A stretch of 64,000 nt of DNA from an alpha proteobacterium U9-1i (lineage in GTDB: Bacteria > Pseudomonadota > Alphaproteobacteria > Caulobacterales > Aquidulcibacteraceae): contig BBSY01000001.1 of the NCBI GenBank assembly GCA_000974665.1, positions 248,001 to 312,000 on the forward strand, in the 5' to 3' direction. The notes below the pieces were generated by a model, which was given only the letters and a program-made list of their open reading frames with translations, did no database searches and was not told the DNA's origin. Each line of letters starts with the position of its first letter. Position 1 is the stretch's first letter. Both the position numbers and the translations under genes were made by a program. Below, one piece after another: positions 16,534 through 24,859 of the stretch.

Positions 16534-17721
16534 CTGCCCGATTCCGAGGGCCGCTTCGGCCAATATGGCGGGCGGTTCGTCGCCGAAACCCTGATGCCCT
16601 TGGTGCTGGACCTGGAGCGCGCGTATCGCGCCGCCCAGGCCGATCCGGCGTTCGCGGCGACGATGGCCGATTTCTGGACCCATTATGTGGGCCGGCCTTC
16701 GCCTTTGTATTTCGCTGAACGTCTCACAGAGCACTTTGGCGGCGCGAAGATCTATTTCAAACGCGACGAGCTCAATCACACCGGCGCGCACAAGATCAAC
16801 AATTGCCTGGGGCAAATCCTACTCGCGATGCGCATGGGCAAGACGCGCATCATCGCCGAAACCGGCGCCGGCCAACATGGCGTGGCGACGGCGACGGTGT
16901 GCGCGCGCTTTGGCCTGCCGTGCGTCGTGTTCATGGGCGCGACGGACATCGAGCGGCAAAAGCCGAACGTGTTCCGCATGAAGCTCTTGGGCGCGGAAGT
17001 GCGGCCAGTGACGTCGGGTGCTGCGACGCTAAAAGACGCGATGAACGAGGCGTTGCGCGATTGGGTCACCAACGTGAGCGACACGTTTTATTGCATCGGC
17101 ACCGCCGCCGGCCCGCACCCCTATCCAGAAATGGTGCGCGATTTTCAAAGCGTGATCGGCCGCGAAGCGCGTGCGCAGATTCTGGAGCGCGAAGGGCGGC
17201 TGCCCGATGCGGTGATGGCGTGCATCGGCGGCGGCTCGAACGCGATCGGCTTGTTCCATCCGTTCATCGCCGACGAAGACGTGCGGCTGATCGGCGTCGA
17301 AGCAGCCGGCCACGGCATCGACGAACGCTTCGAGCACAGCGCCGCCATCAATGGCGGCCGCCCCGGCGTGCTGCACGGCAACCGCACTTATTTGCTGCAA
17401 GACGCGGACGGGCAAATTCTCGAGGGCCACTCGATCAGCGCCGGCCTGGATTATCCAGGCGTCGGGCCAGAGCATTCGTATCTCGCCGACATCGGCCGCG
17501 CGAAATATCTGAGTGCGACGGATGTGGAAGCGCTGGAAGCGTTCAAGCTCTGCGCGCGGTTGGAGGGCATTCTGCCGGCGCTTGAGCCAAGCCACGCGCT
17601 CGCGCGCGTTGGCGATGTGGCGAAGGAAATCGGCAAAGGCGGGCTCATCATCATGAACCTCTGCGGGCGCGGCGATAAAGACGTGTTCACCGTGGCGGAT
17701 GCGCTTGGGGTGACGTTGTGA
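16534..17721 (+). CDS. trpB: Tryptophan synthase beta chain, start uncertain
   Basis: PLP enzyme joining indole and serine to make tryptophan. [15 protein letters not shown] carries the PLP lysine, [10 protein letters not shown]-like [16 protein letters not shown] binds the cofactor phosphate, and the end [18 protein letters not shown] is typical. The conserved N-terminus [18 protein letters not shown] lies upstream of the first ATG (16594), so that ATG cannot be the start. Between the trpF TAG and this segment only a CTG at 16534 could serve; the frame there reads [12 protein letters not shown] with no ATG, GTG or TTG. Either translation starts at CTG, or a base has been lost or gained in the C- and G-runs at 16498-16516, or the trpF TAG replaced a fused frame. 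Confidence 0.9.
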   Translation: MPDSEGRFGQYGGRFVAETLMPLVLDLERAYRAAQADPAFAATMADFWTHYVGRPSPLYFAERLTEHFGGAKIYFKRDELNHTGAHKINNCLGQILLAMRMGKTRIIAETGAGQHGVATATVCARFGLPCVVFMGATDIERQKPNVFRMKLLGAEVRPVTSGAATLKDAMNEALRDWVTNVSDTFYCIGTAAGPHPYPEMVRDFQSVIGREARAQILEREGRLPDAVMACIGGGSNAIGLFHPFIADEDVRLIGVEAAGHGIDERFEHSAAINGGRPGVLHGNRTYLLQDADGQILEGHSISAGLDYPGVGPEHSYLADIGRAKYLSATDVEALEAFKLCARLEGILPALEPSHALARVGDVAKEIGKGGLIIMNLCGRGDKDVFTVADALGVTL

Positions 17722-17736
17722 GGCGTGCTCACTCAT

Positions 17737-17849
17737 CTTCCCCCGCGTGCGGGGGAAGTGGATCGCGGCGAAGCCGCGAGACGAAGGGGGCGGTTGCGCA
17801 ATTCCCCCTCCCCTCGCTCCGCTCGGACCTCCCCCGCACGCGGGGGAGG
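17737..17849. repeat. Intergenic palindromic repeat between trpB and trpA
   Basis: Two long hairpins, CTTCCCCCGCGTGCGGGGGAAG (17737-17758, perfect) and a similar CCTCCCCC/GGGGGAGG hairpin (17828-17849), flank a pyrimidine-rich centre with GCGGCGAAGCCGC. The two ends are also near-complementary to each other. This is a second repeat family, different from the CATTCCGG one. Its last arm supplies the GGGGGAGGA in front of the trpA start. Confidence 0.85.
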
Positions 17850-17854
17850 ATTTG

Positions 17855-18682
17855 ATGACCACTCGCCTCAGCGCAAAATTCGCCGCACTCAAGCGCGCCA
17901 ATCGGGCGGCGTTGGTCACGTACATCATGGCGTCCGATCCGGACCATGAGACGTGTTTTGAAATGCTACGCGGCCTGCCAGCCGCCGGCGCCGACGTGAT
18001 CGAGCTTGGCTTTCCGTTCACCGATCCGATGGCGGATGGGCCGAGCATTCAGAAGGCGGCGTTGCGCGCATTGAAGGCGGGCGGATCGCTTCGCAAGACG
18101 CTCGACCTCGCGCGGCGCTTTCGCGAGACGAACGCAGACACGCCGCTCATTCTGATGGGCTATGCGAACCCGATCGAGACGATGGGCTACGAGGCGTTCG
18201 CGAGCGCGATTCATGCGTCCGGCGCCGATGGCGTGATCATCGTCGATCTGCCGCCGGAAGAAGATGCGCCACTGCGTGCGGCGTTTACCAAGCACGATCT
18301 CTCGATCATCCGCCTCGCGACGCCGACGACGGATGATCAGCGCTTAACCAAGGTGCTCGATGGCGCCTCGGGCTTCCTCTATTATGTGTCGGTCGCGGGC
18401 GTGACCGGCGCGAACGCGGCCACCAGCGAACACGTCCGCGCCGCTGTTGCGCGTTTGAAGCGCGCTACCGATCTGCCGATCGCCGTGGGCTTCGGCGTGC
18501 GCGAACCGGCCGCGGCGGCGGAGATCGCGCGGGCGGCGGACGCGGTCGTGGTTGGTTCTGCTTTTGTCGATGAAATAGCCTCGGGAGAGGCCGGCCAGGC
18601 GGTCGAACGCGTCTTGCAACGGGTGAAGCTTTTGAGCGATGCTGTGCGCGGTGCGCGGGCATCGGAAGGGACAAGTCGATGA
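17855..18682 (+). CDS. trpA: Tryptophan synthase alpha chain
   Basis: TIM-barrel lyase of 275 residues that splits indole-3-glycerol phosphate to indole, which channels to Trp[11 protein letters not shown] near the N-terminus and [17 protein letters not shown] carry the catalytic glutamate and aspartate (ADG). [19 protein letters not shown] and VGFGVREP are the conserved phosphate-binding loops. ATG 17855 follows GGGGGAGGA; an in-frame ATG at 17747 lies inside the intergenic palindrome and would add non-conserved residues. It overlaps accD by four bases (ATGA), so the two are translationally coupled. Confidence 0.96.
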   Translation: MTTRLSAKFAALKRANRAALVTYIMASDPDHETCFEMLRGLPAAGADVIELGFPFTDPMADGPSIQKAALRALKAGGSLRKTLDLARRFRETNADTPLILMGYANPIETMGYEAFASAIHASGADGVIIVDLPPEEDAPLRAAFTKHDLSIIRLATPTTDDQRLTKVLDGASGFLYYVSVAGVTGANAATSEHVRAAVARLKRATDLPIAVGFGVREPAAAAEIARAADAVVVGSAFVDEIASGEAGQAVERVLQRVKLLSDAVRGARASEGTSR

Positions 18683-19656
18683 ATTGGCTGTCGAATTTCG
18701 CGCGGCCCGGCCTTCGTGGCAAGAAACCGGATGAGGCGCGCGAAACGCCGGACAATCTCTGGATCAAGGATCCGCTGTCGGGCGACCTGGTCTTCCGCGC
18801 CGATCTCGAAGCCGCCGATTGGGTGACGCCGTCGGGCTTCCACATGCGCATCGGCCCGGAGCCGCGCTTCCGGCAGATGTTCGATGAACAAGCATGGCAG
18901 AAAATTCCGCTGCCGAAGGTCGCGACTGATCCGCTGAAGTTCAAGGACGACAAGAAATACGTCGATCGTTTGAAGAGCGCGCGGACGAAGGTCGGCCGCG
19001 AGGATTGCATGGCCGCCGGCTACGGCCGCATCGGCGGCGCGCACGCTGTCGTGCTGGTGCAAGATTTCGACTTCATGGGCGGCTCGCTCGGCATGGCCGC
19101 CGGCGAAGGCTTCGTCACCGCCGCCGAAGCCGCAGTACGCCGCAAAGCGGCGATGATCATGGTGACGGCCTCCGGCGGCGCGCGTATGCAGGAAGGCATT
19201 CTGTCGCTGATGCAGATGCCGCGCACGACGTTGGCGATCCAAATGCTGCGCGAAGCGGGCCTGCCCTACATCGTGGTGCTGAGCGATCCGACGACCGGCG
19301 GCGTGACGGCCAGTTACGCCATGTTGGGCGACGTGCATATCGCTGAACCGAACGCGCTGATTGGCTTCGCTGGCCCGCGTGTGATCGAACAGACGATCCG
19401 TCAAAAATTGCCGGAAGGCTTTCAGCGGTCCGAGTATTTGCTCGACAAAGGCATGGTGGATTTGGTGGTCGATCGCCGGCAACTGAAGGCGACGATCTCG
19501 ACATTGCTCTCGGTGCTGATGCACAAGCGCTACGCCAACATGCCGACAGAAGGCGACGAGACGTTCGAATTGGACTCGATCGCGCCATCCGAAGCAGCGC
19601 CAGCAAAGAAGAAGCAAAGCGCCTCGAAGCAACCGCGCGCGAAGGCGGCGGAATAG
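18679..19656 (+). CDS. accD: Acetyl-CoA carboxylase carboxyltransferase beta subunit, lacking zinc-ribbon cysteines
   Basis: Carboxyltransferase beta subunit (325 residues) that, with AccA, moves the carboxyl group from biotin to acetyl-CoA for fatty acid synthesis. The crotonase-fold core is complete ([50 protein letters not shown]). The N-terminal domain, which usually holds a four-cysteine zinc ribbon (CPxC and CPxC), has D31, S34, T50 and G53 at those places, so zinc binding by this module appears lost. A lysine/alanine-rich tail follows residue 290. It overlaps trpA by four bases; trpA-accD-folC is a conserved alphaproteobacterial order. Confidence 0.95.
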   Translation: MNWLSNFARPGLRGKKPDEARETPDNLWIKDPLSGDLVFRADLEAADWVTPSGFHMRIGPEPRFRQMFDEQAWQKIPLPKVATDPLKFKDDKKYVDRLKSARTKVGREDCMAAGYGRIGGAHAVVLVQDFDFMGGSLGMAAGEGFVTAAEAAVRRKAAMIMVTASGGARMQEGILSLMQMPRTTLAIQMLREAGLPYIVVLSDPTTGGVTASYAMLGDVHIAEPNALIGFAGPRVIEQTIRQKLPEGFQRSEYLLDKGMVDLVVDRRQLKATISTLLSVLMHKRYANMPTEGDETFELDSIAPSEAAPAKKKQSASKQPRAKAAE

Positions 19657-19677
19657 TCGCCTCGGTGAAAACCCTCG

Positions 19678-19778
19678 GCATTCCGGGGCGGCGCGCAGCG
19701 ACGAACCCGGAATCCAGGGGCCAGTGCCGCGTCGTTTGCCGCTGGGTTCCGGATCACGCTTCGCGTGTCCGGAATGAC
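19678..19778. repeat. Intergenic palindromic repeat, copy 2 of the CATTCCGG family
   Basis: Between accD and folC. Outer arms CATTCCGG/CCGGAATG are perfect; inner parts include GGCGCGCAGC, AACCCGGAATCCAGGGGC and the hairpin CACGCTTCGCGTG. It has the same layout as the copy at 15731-15832, with the central spacer differing. Confidence 0.85.
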
Positions 19779-19795
19779 GAACAGCGGGCGTTTCC

Positions 19796-21079
19796 ATGAC
19801 TGACGCAGTCCTTCAACGCTTCACCGAACTGTTCGGCCCCGAATTCGAGCACGGAAAGCCGTTTGATCTCGCGAAACTTCGTGTGGCGCTCGACACACTC
19901 GGCGCCCCGCAGACAGAGCTGCCGCGGACCATCCATGTCGCCGGCACCAACGGCAAAGGCTCGACCATCGCCTTCATGCGCGCAATCGCGGAAGCGGCGG
20001 GATTGCGCGTACATGCGTTTACAAAACCGCACCTCTTCAAGCTGAACGAGCGCTTCCTCGTGGCGGGCGCGCTAGCGAGTGATGGAGCCTTAATGGCCGC
20101 TGCTGAGCGTGTTGCGCGGATTGATGCATCACTGACGCAATTCGATGCGCAAGTCGCAGTCGCATTTCTACTTTTCAGCGAAACGTCAGCCGACCTCGCT
20201 TTGATCGAAACCGGCATGGGCGGACGGGACGATTCAACAAACGTGATCGACGCACCCGCGGTGTCCGTCATCACCGCGATCGGCCTCGACCACCAGAACG
20301 CTCTCGGCGCGACGCTCGCGGAAATCGCCGCCCACAAAGCGGGCATCATTCGTCGCATCGTCACCACGGTGACGGCCCGCCAGGAGCCAGAAGCAATGTC
20401 TGTGATCGACGCCCGCGCGGCTGAGATTGGCGGCGATCTGCTACGGCAGGGCGAACACTGGGACGCGTTCGAAAGCAACGGACGCCTGTGCATTCAAACC
20501 ACAACCAGTATGCGGCTGGCGCCACTGCCAAGGCTTGCCGGCCGCCATCAGATCGACAATGCGGGGCTGGCGTGCGTCGCTTTGCTTCATTCAGGCATTG
20601 AATGGCCTGCAAGCGCTTTCGCGGATGGCATTGCCAACGCCGCTTGGCCAGCGCGTTTGCAACCGCTTACGCGCGGACAGTTCAGCGCACCTGTGCGGGA
20701 CATCGGTGGTGAAGTTTGGGTCGACGGCGGCCACAACGCACATGCAGCGGCGGCGCTCGCGCACACACTGAACAGTATGAAATCACGCCGCGGCGGCGCC
20801 AACATAGGCATCGTCGGGCTGCGCAGGCGTAAAGACGCGGCAGCGTTCGTGACGGCGCTCGCAGGCGCCGTCACGGGCCTCATCGCCGTGCCCCTCGCGG
20901 AGGATCACGTGCCGCCGGAGGAGATCGCGGCGCTTGCTTCTCACGCGGGCGTGAACGCCAGCATCGCGCCAACACTGGCCGCCGCCATGCAACGCGCGGC
21001 GCAATTGCCCGCGCCGCGTGTGCTAATTTGTGGGTCTTTTCTGCTCGTGGCTGAGGCGTTGAGCGCCGAGAGCGCTTAA
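19796..21079 (+). CDS. folC: Dihydrofolate/folylpolyglutamate synthase
   Basis: Bifunctional Mur-ligase-fold enzyme of 427 residues that adds glutamate to dihydropteroate and to folates. HVAGTNGKGSTIAFM is the ATP-binding P-loop, FTKPHLFKLNERF the folate-binding loop, LIETGMGGRDDSTNV the conserved acidic/metal region, and AIGLDHQNALGATLAEIAAHKAGI the family signature. WVDGGHNAHAA marks the C-terminal ligase domain. It ends four bases inside the trxA gene of the opposite strand, so the two genes converge with overlapping stop codons. A palindromic repeat lies between it and accD. Confidence 0.95.
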   Translation: MTDAVLQRFTELFGPEFEHGKPFDLAKLRVALDTLGAPQTELPRTIHVAGTNGKGSTIAFMRAIAEAAGLRVHAFTKPHLFKLNERFLVAGALASDGALMAAAERVARIDASLTQFDAQVAVAFLLFSETSADLALIETGMGGRDDSTNVIDAPAVSVITAIGLDHQNALGATLAEIAAHKAGIIRRIVTTVTARQEPEAMSVIDARAAEIGGDLLRQGEHWDAFESNGRLCIQTTTSMRLAPLPRLAGRHQIDNAGLACVALLHSGIEWPASAFADGIANAAWPARLQPLTRGQFSAPVRDIGGEVWVDGGHNAHAAAALAHTLNSMKSRRGGANIGIVGLRRRKDAAAFVTALAGAVTGLIAVPLAEDHVPPEEIAALASHAGVNASIAPTLAAAMQRAAQLPAPRVLICGSFLLVAEALSAESA

Positions 21080-21396
21080 ACGCTTTCGTTGAGCCACTCG
21101 ACGATCTTGGACTTCGGCATCGCACCTACTTTCGTCGATGCGACCTTGCCGTCCTTGAACACCATCATGGTGGGAATGCCGCGTACGCCGTAGCGGCCGG
21201 GCGTCATTGGGTTGTCGTCAATGTTGAGCTTCGCAACGATGACGCGCTCGCCCATCTCGGTCGAGATCTCCTCAAGCGCCGGGCCAATCTGCTTACACGG
21301 CCCGCACCATTCTGCCCAGAAATCCACCAGCACCGGGCGGCCCGATTTCAAAACGTCGGCTTCAAAACTGTCGTCCGTGATCTTGACCGAAGACAA
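21076..21396 (-). CDS. trxA: Thioredoxin
   Basis: Cytosolic disulfide reductase of 106 residues with active site WCGPC (30-34), the buried charge in VDFWAEW, and the cis-proline in VRGIPTMMVFKDG. The start is a TTG at 21396 with GGAG eight bases upstream, giving the normal length (SSVKITDDSFE at the N-terminus); upstream in-frame codons to 21492 are not conserved. It is the last gene of the tsaE-amgK-murU-addB-addA-trxA series, 61 bases after addA, and converges with folC. Confidence 0.96.
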   Translation of the reverse strand: MSSVKITDDSFEADVLKSGRPVLVDFWAEWCGPCKQIGPALEEISTEMGERVIVAKLNIDDNPMTPGRYGVRGIPTMMVFKDGKVASTKVGAMPKSKIVEWLNESV

Positions 21397-21457
21397 AGCG
21401 CTTCTCCTGCAAGGGATAGGAATCGTCACTAGGATGTAGGCGCAGAGGTTAAGGCTT

Positions 21458-24400
21458 TCAACTCCGCCGGAACGCATCGAAAACAGCGTCAAGGCGCGCC
21501 TCCGGCAGTTCCATCAAACGCGGCGCTTCGGTCCAGAGCAATGCGCAACGAACCGGCTTTCCTGGGAAAATGACACGCATCACTTCGCGATAAAGCGCCA
21601 TTTGCAGCACGTACGATTCGGGGGTTTTGTCCGCCGTTTGCGGCGCCGGGCGATCGGTTTTGAAATCGAGCACCATCACGCCGGCTTCATCGACGGCGAG
21701 CCGATCGACAATGCCGCGTACTGGCTTGCCTTCAACCATCCCAACGAGCGGCGCTTCGGCGCGGCTCGCTGGTCCGAACAACGGCGAAAACGCCGGATCG
21801 TTGATGACCGCAAGCGCTTCGCTGGCGAGCGCATTCGCTTCGATTTCATCCGCGCCCTGACGATTGAGCCACAGGCGCGCGGCGTCAGCTCGCGCGGCAG
21901 GGGCAATATCCGGCAAACGTTCGAGCAAACCATGCACAAGCTTGCCGCGCCGAAAACGCTCTTGCCCATCGCCGCGTGGCGAAAGCAAGCCGCCGGTTTT
22001 CATCCGCGAGGGCGCCATGGCGTCGACGACGTTCGCGCCTGGCGCCAAAGCGTGCGCCCAGGTCGGCAAGGGATGCTTCAACGTTGCTTCAGGCGCTTGC
22101 GCTGTGGCGACGTGAGGCGCGCCCAAGCGCAAACCTTCGCCGAACGGCGTTTCGCAGGGCGCGGCGTTCAAGCTTTGCATCGCGAGTTCGGTGGCGAGCC
22201 GCCAACTTTCGTTTGCTTCGCCGGCTTTGGAATTGCCATGCTGCGCGCCGCAGACGATGAGGCGATCGCGCGCGCGCGTCATCGCCACGTAATACAATCG
22301 CCAGTGCTCGCCCAGCATGCGCGCTTCGTGCGCGGCGCGGGCGGCGGCGACGGCCGGATCGTCGTCGCGTTCGCGGAAGGAGACGAACGGGCCGGTTTCG
22401 TCGTCGAAGATAAGGCCCTCTTCCGGCTTGTCGCTCACCGGGCCGGTGCAATCCGGCAGTATGACAAGCGGCGCTTCGAGACCCTTGGCGCCGTGCACCG
22501 TCATCACTCGGATCGAGCCGCCTTCGGCCTCGAGTTCGCGCTTGACTTGGCCTTCGTCGGTTTCGATCTCGTTCAGGAAACGCTGCAGGCCGGCGGCGCG
22601 ATGCGGCGGCAGCTTCAGCGCGCGTTGCAGCAATTCTTCCAGCGGATCGCGGGTTTCGAGGCCCAGGCGCTGGAACAGCAATGTCCAGCCCGTGGAGCCG
22701 CCATTGTGCGGCGTTTCCAACGCCCAAGAGAGAAACGCGAACGGATTGTCGCCGGCGCGCGCGATGAGTTGAGACACGAAGGCTTGCGCCGGCGCGTATT
22801 TCGGATCGTCGCTCGCCATCAGGCGCGCGTGTAATGTTTGCTTGTCGCGGCCATAGGCGAGCGGAAACAGATCTTCGTCGTCGTTCTCAAGCCCAAGCCA
22901 CGGGCCTTTCAGCACGCAGGCGAGCGAGAGATCGTCGGCCGGATCGAGCGCGACGCGCAGCAGAGCGAGGCAATCCTCGACCGCGAGTTCATCCTTCAGC
23001 ACCATGCGGTCGGCGCCGGCGACGGGCAGGCCCGCGCGCTTGAACGCTTTGATCAGTTCGCGGAACAGAGCGCCGCGCGTGCGCACGAGCGCGAGCACGT
23101 CGCCGGGACGCAGCGGGCGAAGCTTGCGCGTGTCCTTGTCCCAGATCGCTTCGCCGGCGGCGAGCATGGCTTTCACGCGCTTCGCGAGTTCGCGCGCGAG
23201 CTGGGCTTGCACGCTCATGCCGGTTTCGACATCGAGCGGCGCGTCCCATGGCTCGCCTTGGATCGCCAACGGGCGCTGCGTTAGCGGCCAGAGCTCGACC
23301 ATGCCAGGCTGGCCATCGCGCGCGGCGAGATGCTCGACGATGTCGTGCTTGCCGGGCGCGCCTTGGACGAGCGGCTTGTCGGCGATGGCGGCGTCAACCA
23401 CGCGCAGCACTTCAGGCGAGGTGCGGAACGAGGTCGCGAGCACCGGCGATTTGAAGGTTTGCTTCGAGCGATGCGCGCGCTTGGAGAGCTTTTGCGATTC
23501 ACTGAGGAAGCGGCCGGGATCGGCGCCTTGGAAGGCGTAGATGCTCTGCTTCGGATCGCCGACAGCGAACACCGTGCGCGGGCGCTCGCGCGCGCCGAGA
23601 CCGGAAAAGAACTCATCCTGCAGCGGCGCGATGAGATCCCATTGCGCGGGCGAGGTGTCCTGCCCTTCATCGATCAGGATGTGATCGAGGCCGCCATCGA
23701 GCTTGTAGAGTACCCACGGCGCCGCGTCCGACCGCGACAGCAGGTTTTGCGCGTGGGCGATGAGATCGTCGAAATCAAGCGCGCCGGCGCGCGCCTTGGC
23801 GCGCTCGTAAGCGACATCGAGGCGCAGCGCGAGCGCCAGCGCGGCAGCAGCATCATCGGCGCGCTGAATAGCGCGGAGTTTGGTGTTTGCTTCGCTCGCG
23901 AGCATCGAGACGCGATCGAGCAGCGGCCCGATCCAGGCTTCGCGCTTGATGAACGTTGCTGTGGCGATGGACTCGTAGGGTTCGCCGTCTTTCTTCAGCG
24001 CGATAGCGAGCACGGCCGGCAGAGTTTCGCTCGGCGGCGCGTTCGTGTCGTGCAGCGCGAGGGCGGCGGCGATGCGTTTGGCGGCTTTCTGATCGTTGGC
24101 GCTGGAAGCATTGAGCAAGGACGCCGCTTGGCGCAGGCCATCCCATTCGACGCGCCCGAGCATGCGCGACATGAAACTTTCCGCGCCCTCGCGCACGCCG
24201 TGACGGTTGCGGATTTCCGCGTCGGCGAACACTTCGCCGCGATGTCTGGCGGCGTAACGGCGGAAGTCGGCGCGCTTGAGCGCGAGCCGGTTCATCAGGC
24301 CGTCGAGTGCTTCGGCGTGCAATTGTCCGGCGAAGCGGGCGAACGCGTCAGTCGGCGCATCGGTGGCGAGCACGGCTTCGGCGCGGGCGCGCGCGAGGAA

Positions 24401-24859
24401 GAGCGCGGCGCGGGCTTCGTCGGCGATGTCGAAGCCCGGCGCGACGCCGGCTTCGAGCGGGAAGCGCGCGAGCAAGCGTTCGCAGAAGGCGTGGATGGTT
24501 TGGATCTTCAAACCGCCCGGCGTTTCGAGCGCTTTGGCGAAGAGTTCGCGGGCGCGGCCGAGATCGACTTGGCCCGCATCGAGCTTTGTGAGTTCGGCGC
24601 GCAACGTCGCGTCATCGGCGATGCACCATTCGCCGAGGCGATCGAACAGGCGGCGCTGCATCTCGGCGGCGGCGGCCTTCGTGTAAGTGATGCAGAGAAA
24701 CGCGGACGGCTTCGAGCCGCCGAGCAACAGCCTCGCGATACGATCGACCAACACTTTGGTTTTGCCGGAGCCGGCATTGGCGGTGACGAACACCGAGGCG
24801 AACGGATCGGCGGCGGCTTTCTGGTTCTGATCGGCTTGGCGGATGGCGCGGGCGTTCAT
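21458..24859 (-). CDS. addA: Double-strand break repair helicase-nuclease AddA
   Basis: UvrD/Rep-type 3'-5' helicase fused to a C-terminal nuclease, 1133 residues, working with AddB in RecBCD-like end resection. Walker A is TANAGSGKTKVLVDRI near residue 30; LIDEGQDTSPAQWDLI is motif II, VGDPKQSIYAFQGADPG motif III, SIRVMTVHGAKGLEAP motif V and YYVAMTRARDRL motif VI. The nuclease motif appears as VMVLDFKTD near the C-terminus. The ATG at 24859 overlaps the addB stop by four bases; the frame continues upstream but that part is the addB coding region in another frame. Confidence 0.96.
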   Translation of the reverse strand: MNARAIRQADQNQKAAADPFASVFVTANAGSGKTKVLVDRIARLLLGGSKPSAFLCITYTKAAAAEMQRRLFDRLGEWCIADDATLRAELTKLDAGQVDLGRARELFAKALETPGGLKIQTIHAFCERLLARFPLEAGVAPGFDIADEARAALFLARARAEAVLATDAPTDAFARFAGQLHAEALDGLMNRLALKRADFRRYAARHRGEVFADAEIRNRHGVREGAESFMSRMLGRVEWDGLRQAASLLNASSANDQKAAKRIAAALALHDTNAPPSETLPAVLAIALKKDGEPYESIATATFIKREAWIGPLLDRVSMLASEANTKLRAIQRADDAAAALALALRLDVAYERAKARAGALDFDDLIAHAQNLLSRSDAAPWVLYKLDGGLDHILIDEGQDTSPAQWDLIAPLQDEFFSGLGARERPRTVFAVGDPKQSIYAFQGADPGRFLSESQKLSKRAHRSKQTFKSPVLATSFRTSPEVLRVVDAAIADKPLVQGAPGKHDIVEHLAARDGQPGMVELWPLTQRPLAIQGEPWDAPLDVETGMSVQAQLARELAKRVKAMLAAGEAIWDKDTRKLRPLRPGDVLALVRTRGALFRELIKAFKRAGLPVAGADRMVLKDELAVEDCLALLRVALDPADDLSLACVLKGPWLGLENDDEDLFPLAYGRDKQTLHARLMASDDPKYAPAQAFVSQLIARAGDNPFAFLSWALETPHNGGSTGWTLLFQRLGLETRDPLEELLQRALKLPPHRAAGLQRFLNEIETDEGQVKRELEAEGGSIRVMTVHGAKGLEAPLVILPDCTGPVSDKPEEGLIFDDETGPFVSFRERDDDPAVAAARAAHEARMLGEHWRLYYVAMTRARDRLIVCGAQHGNSKAGEANESWRLATELAMQSLNAAPCETPFGEGLRLGAPHVATAQAPEATLKHPLPTWAHALAPGANVVDAMAPSRMKTGGLLSPRGDGQERFRRGKLVHGLLERLPDIAPAARADAARLWLNRQGADEIEANALASEALAVINDPAFSPLFGPASRAEAPLVGMVEGKPVRGIVDRLAVDEAGVMVLDFKTDRPAPQTADKTPESYVLQMALYREVMRVIFPGKPVRCALLWTEAPRLMELPEARLDAVFDAFRRS

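Noticed and set aside
18382-19797. Long minus-strand frame opposite trpA and accD (471 codons)
   Set aside because: Both plus-strand genes are certain and the antisense product has only arginine/histidine-rich sequence.
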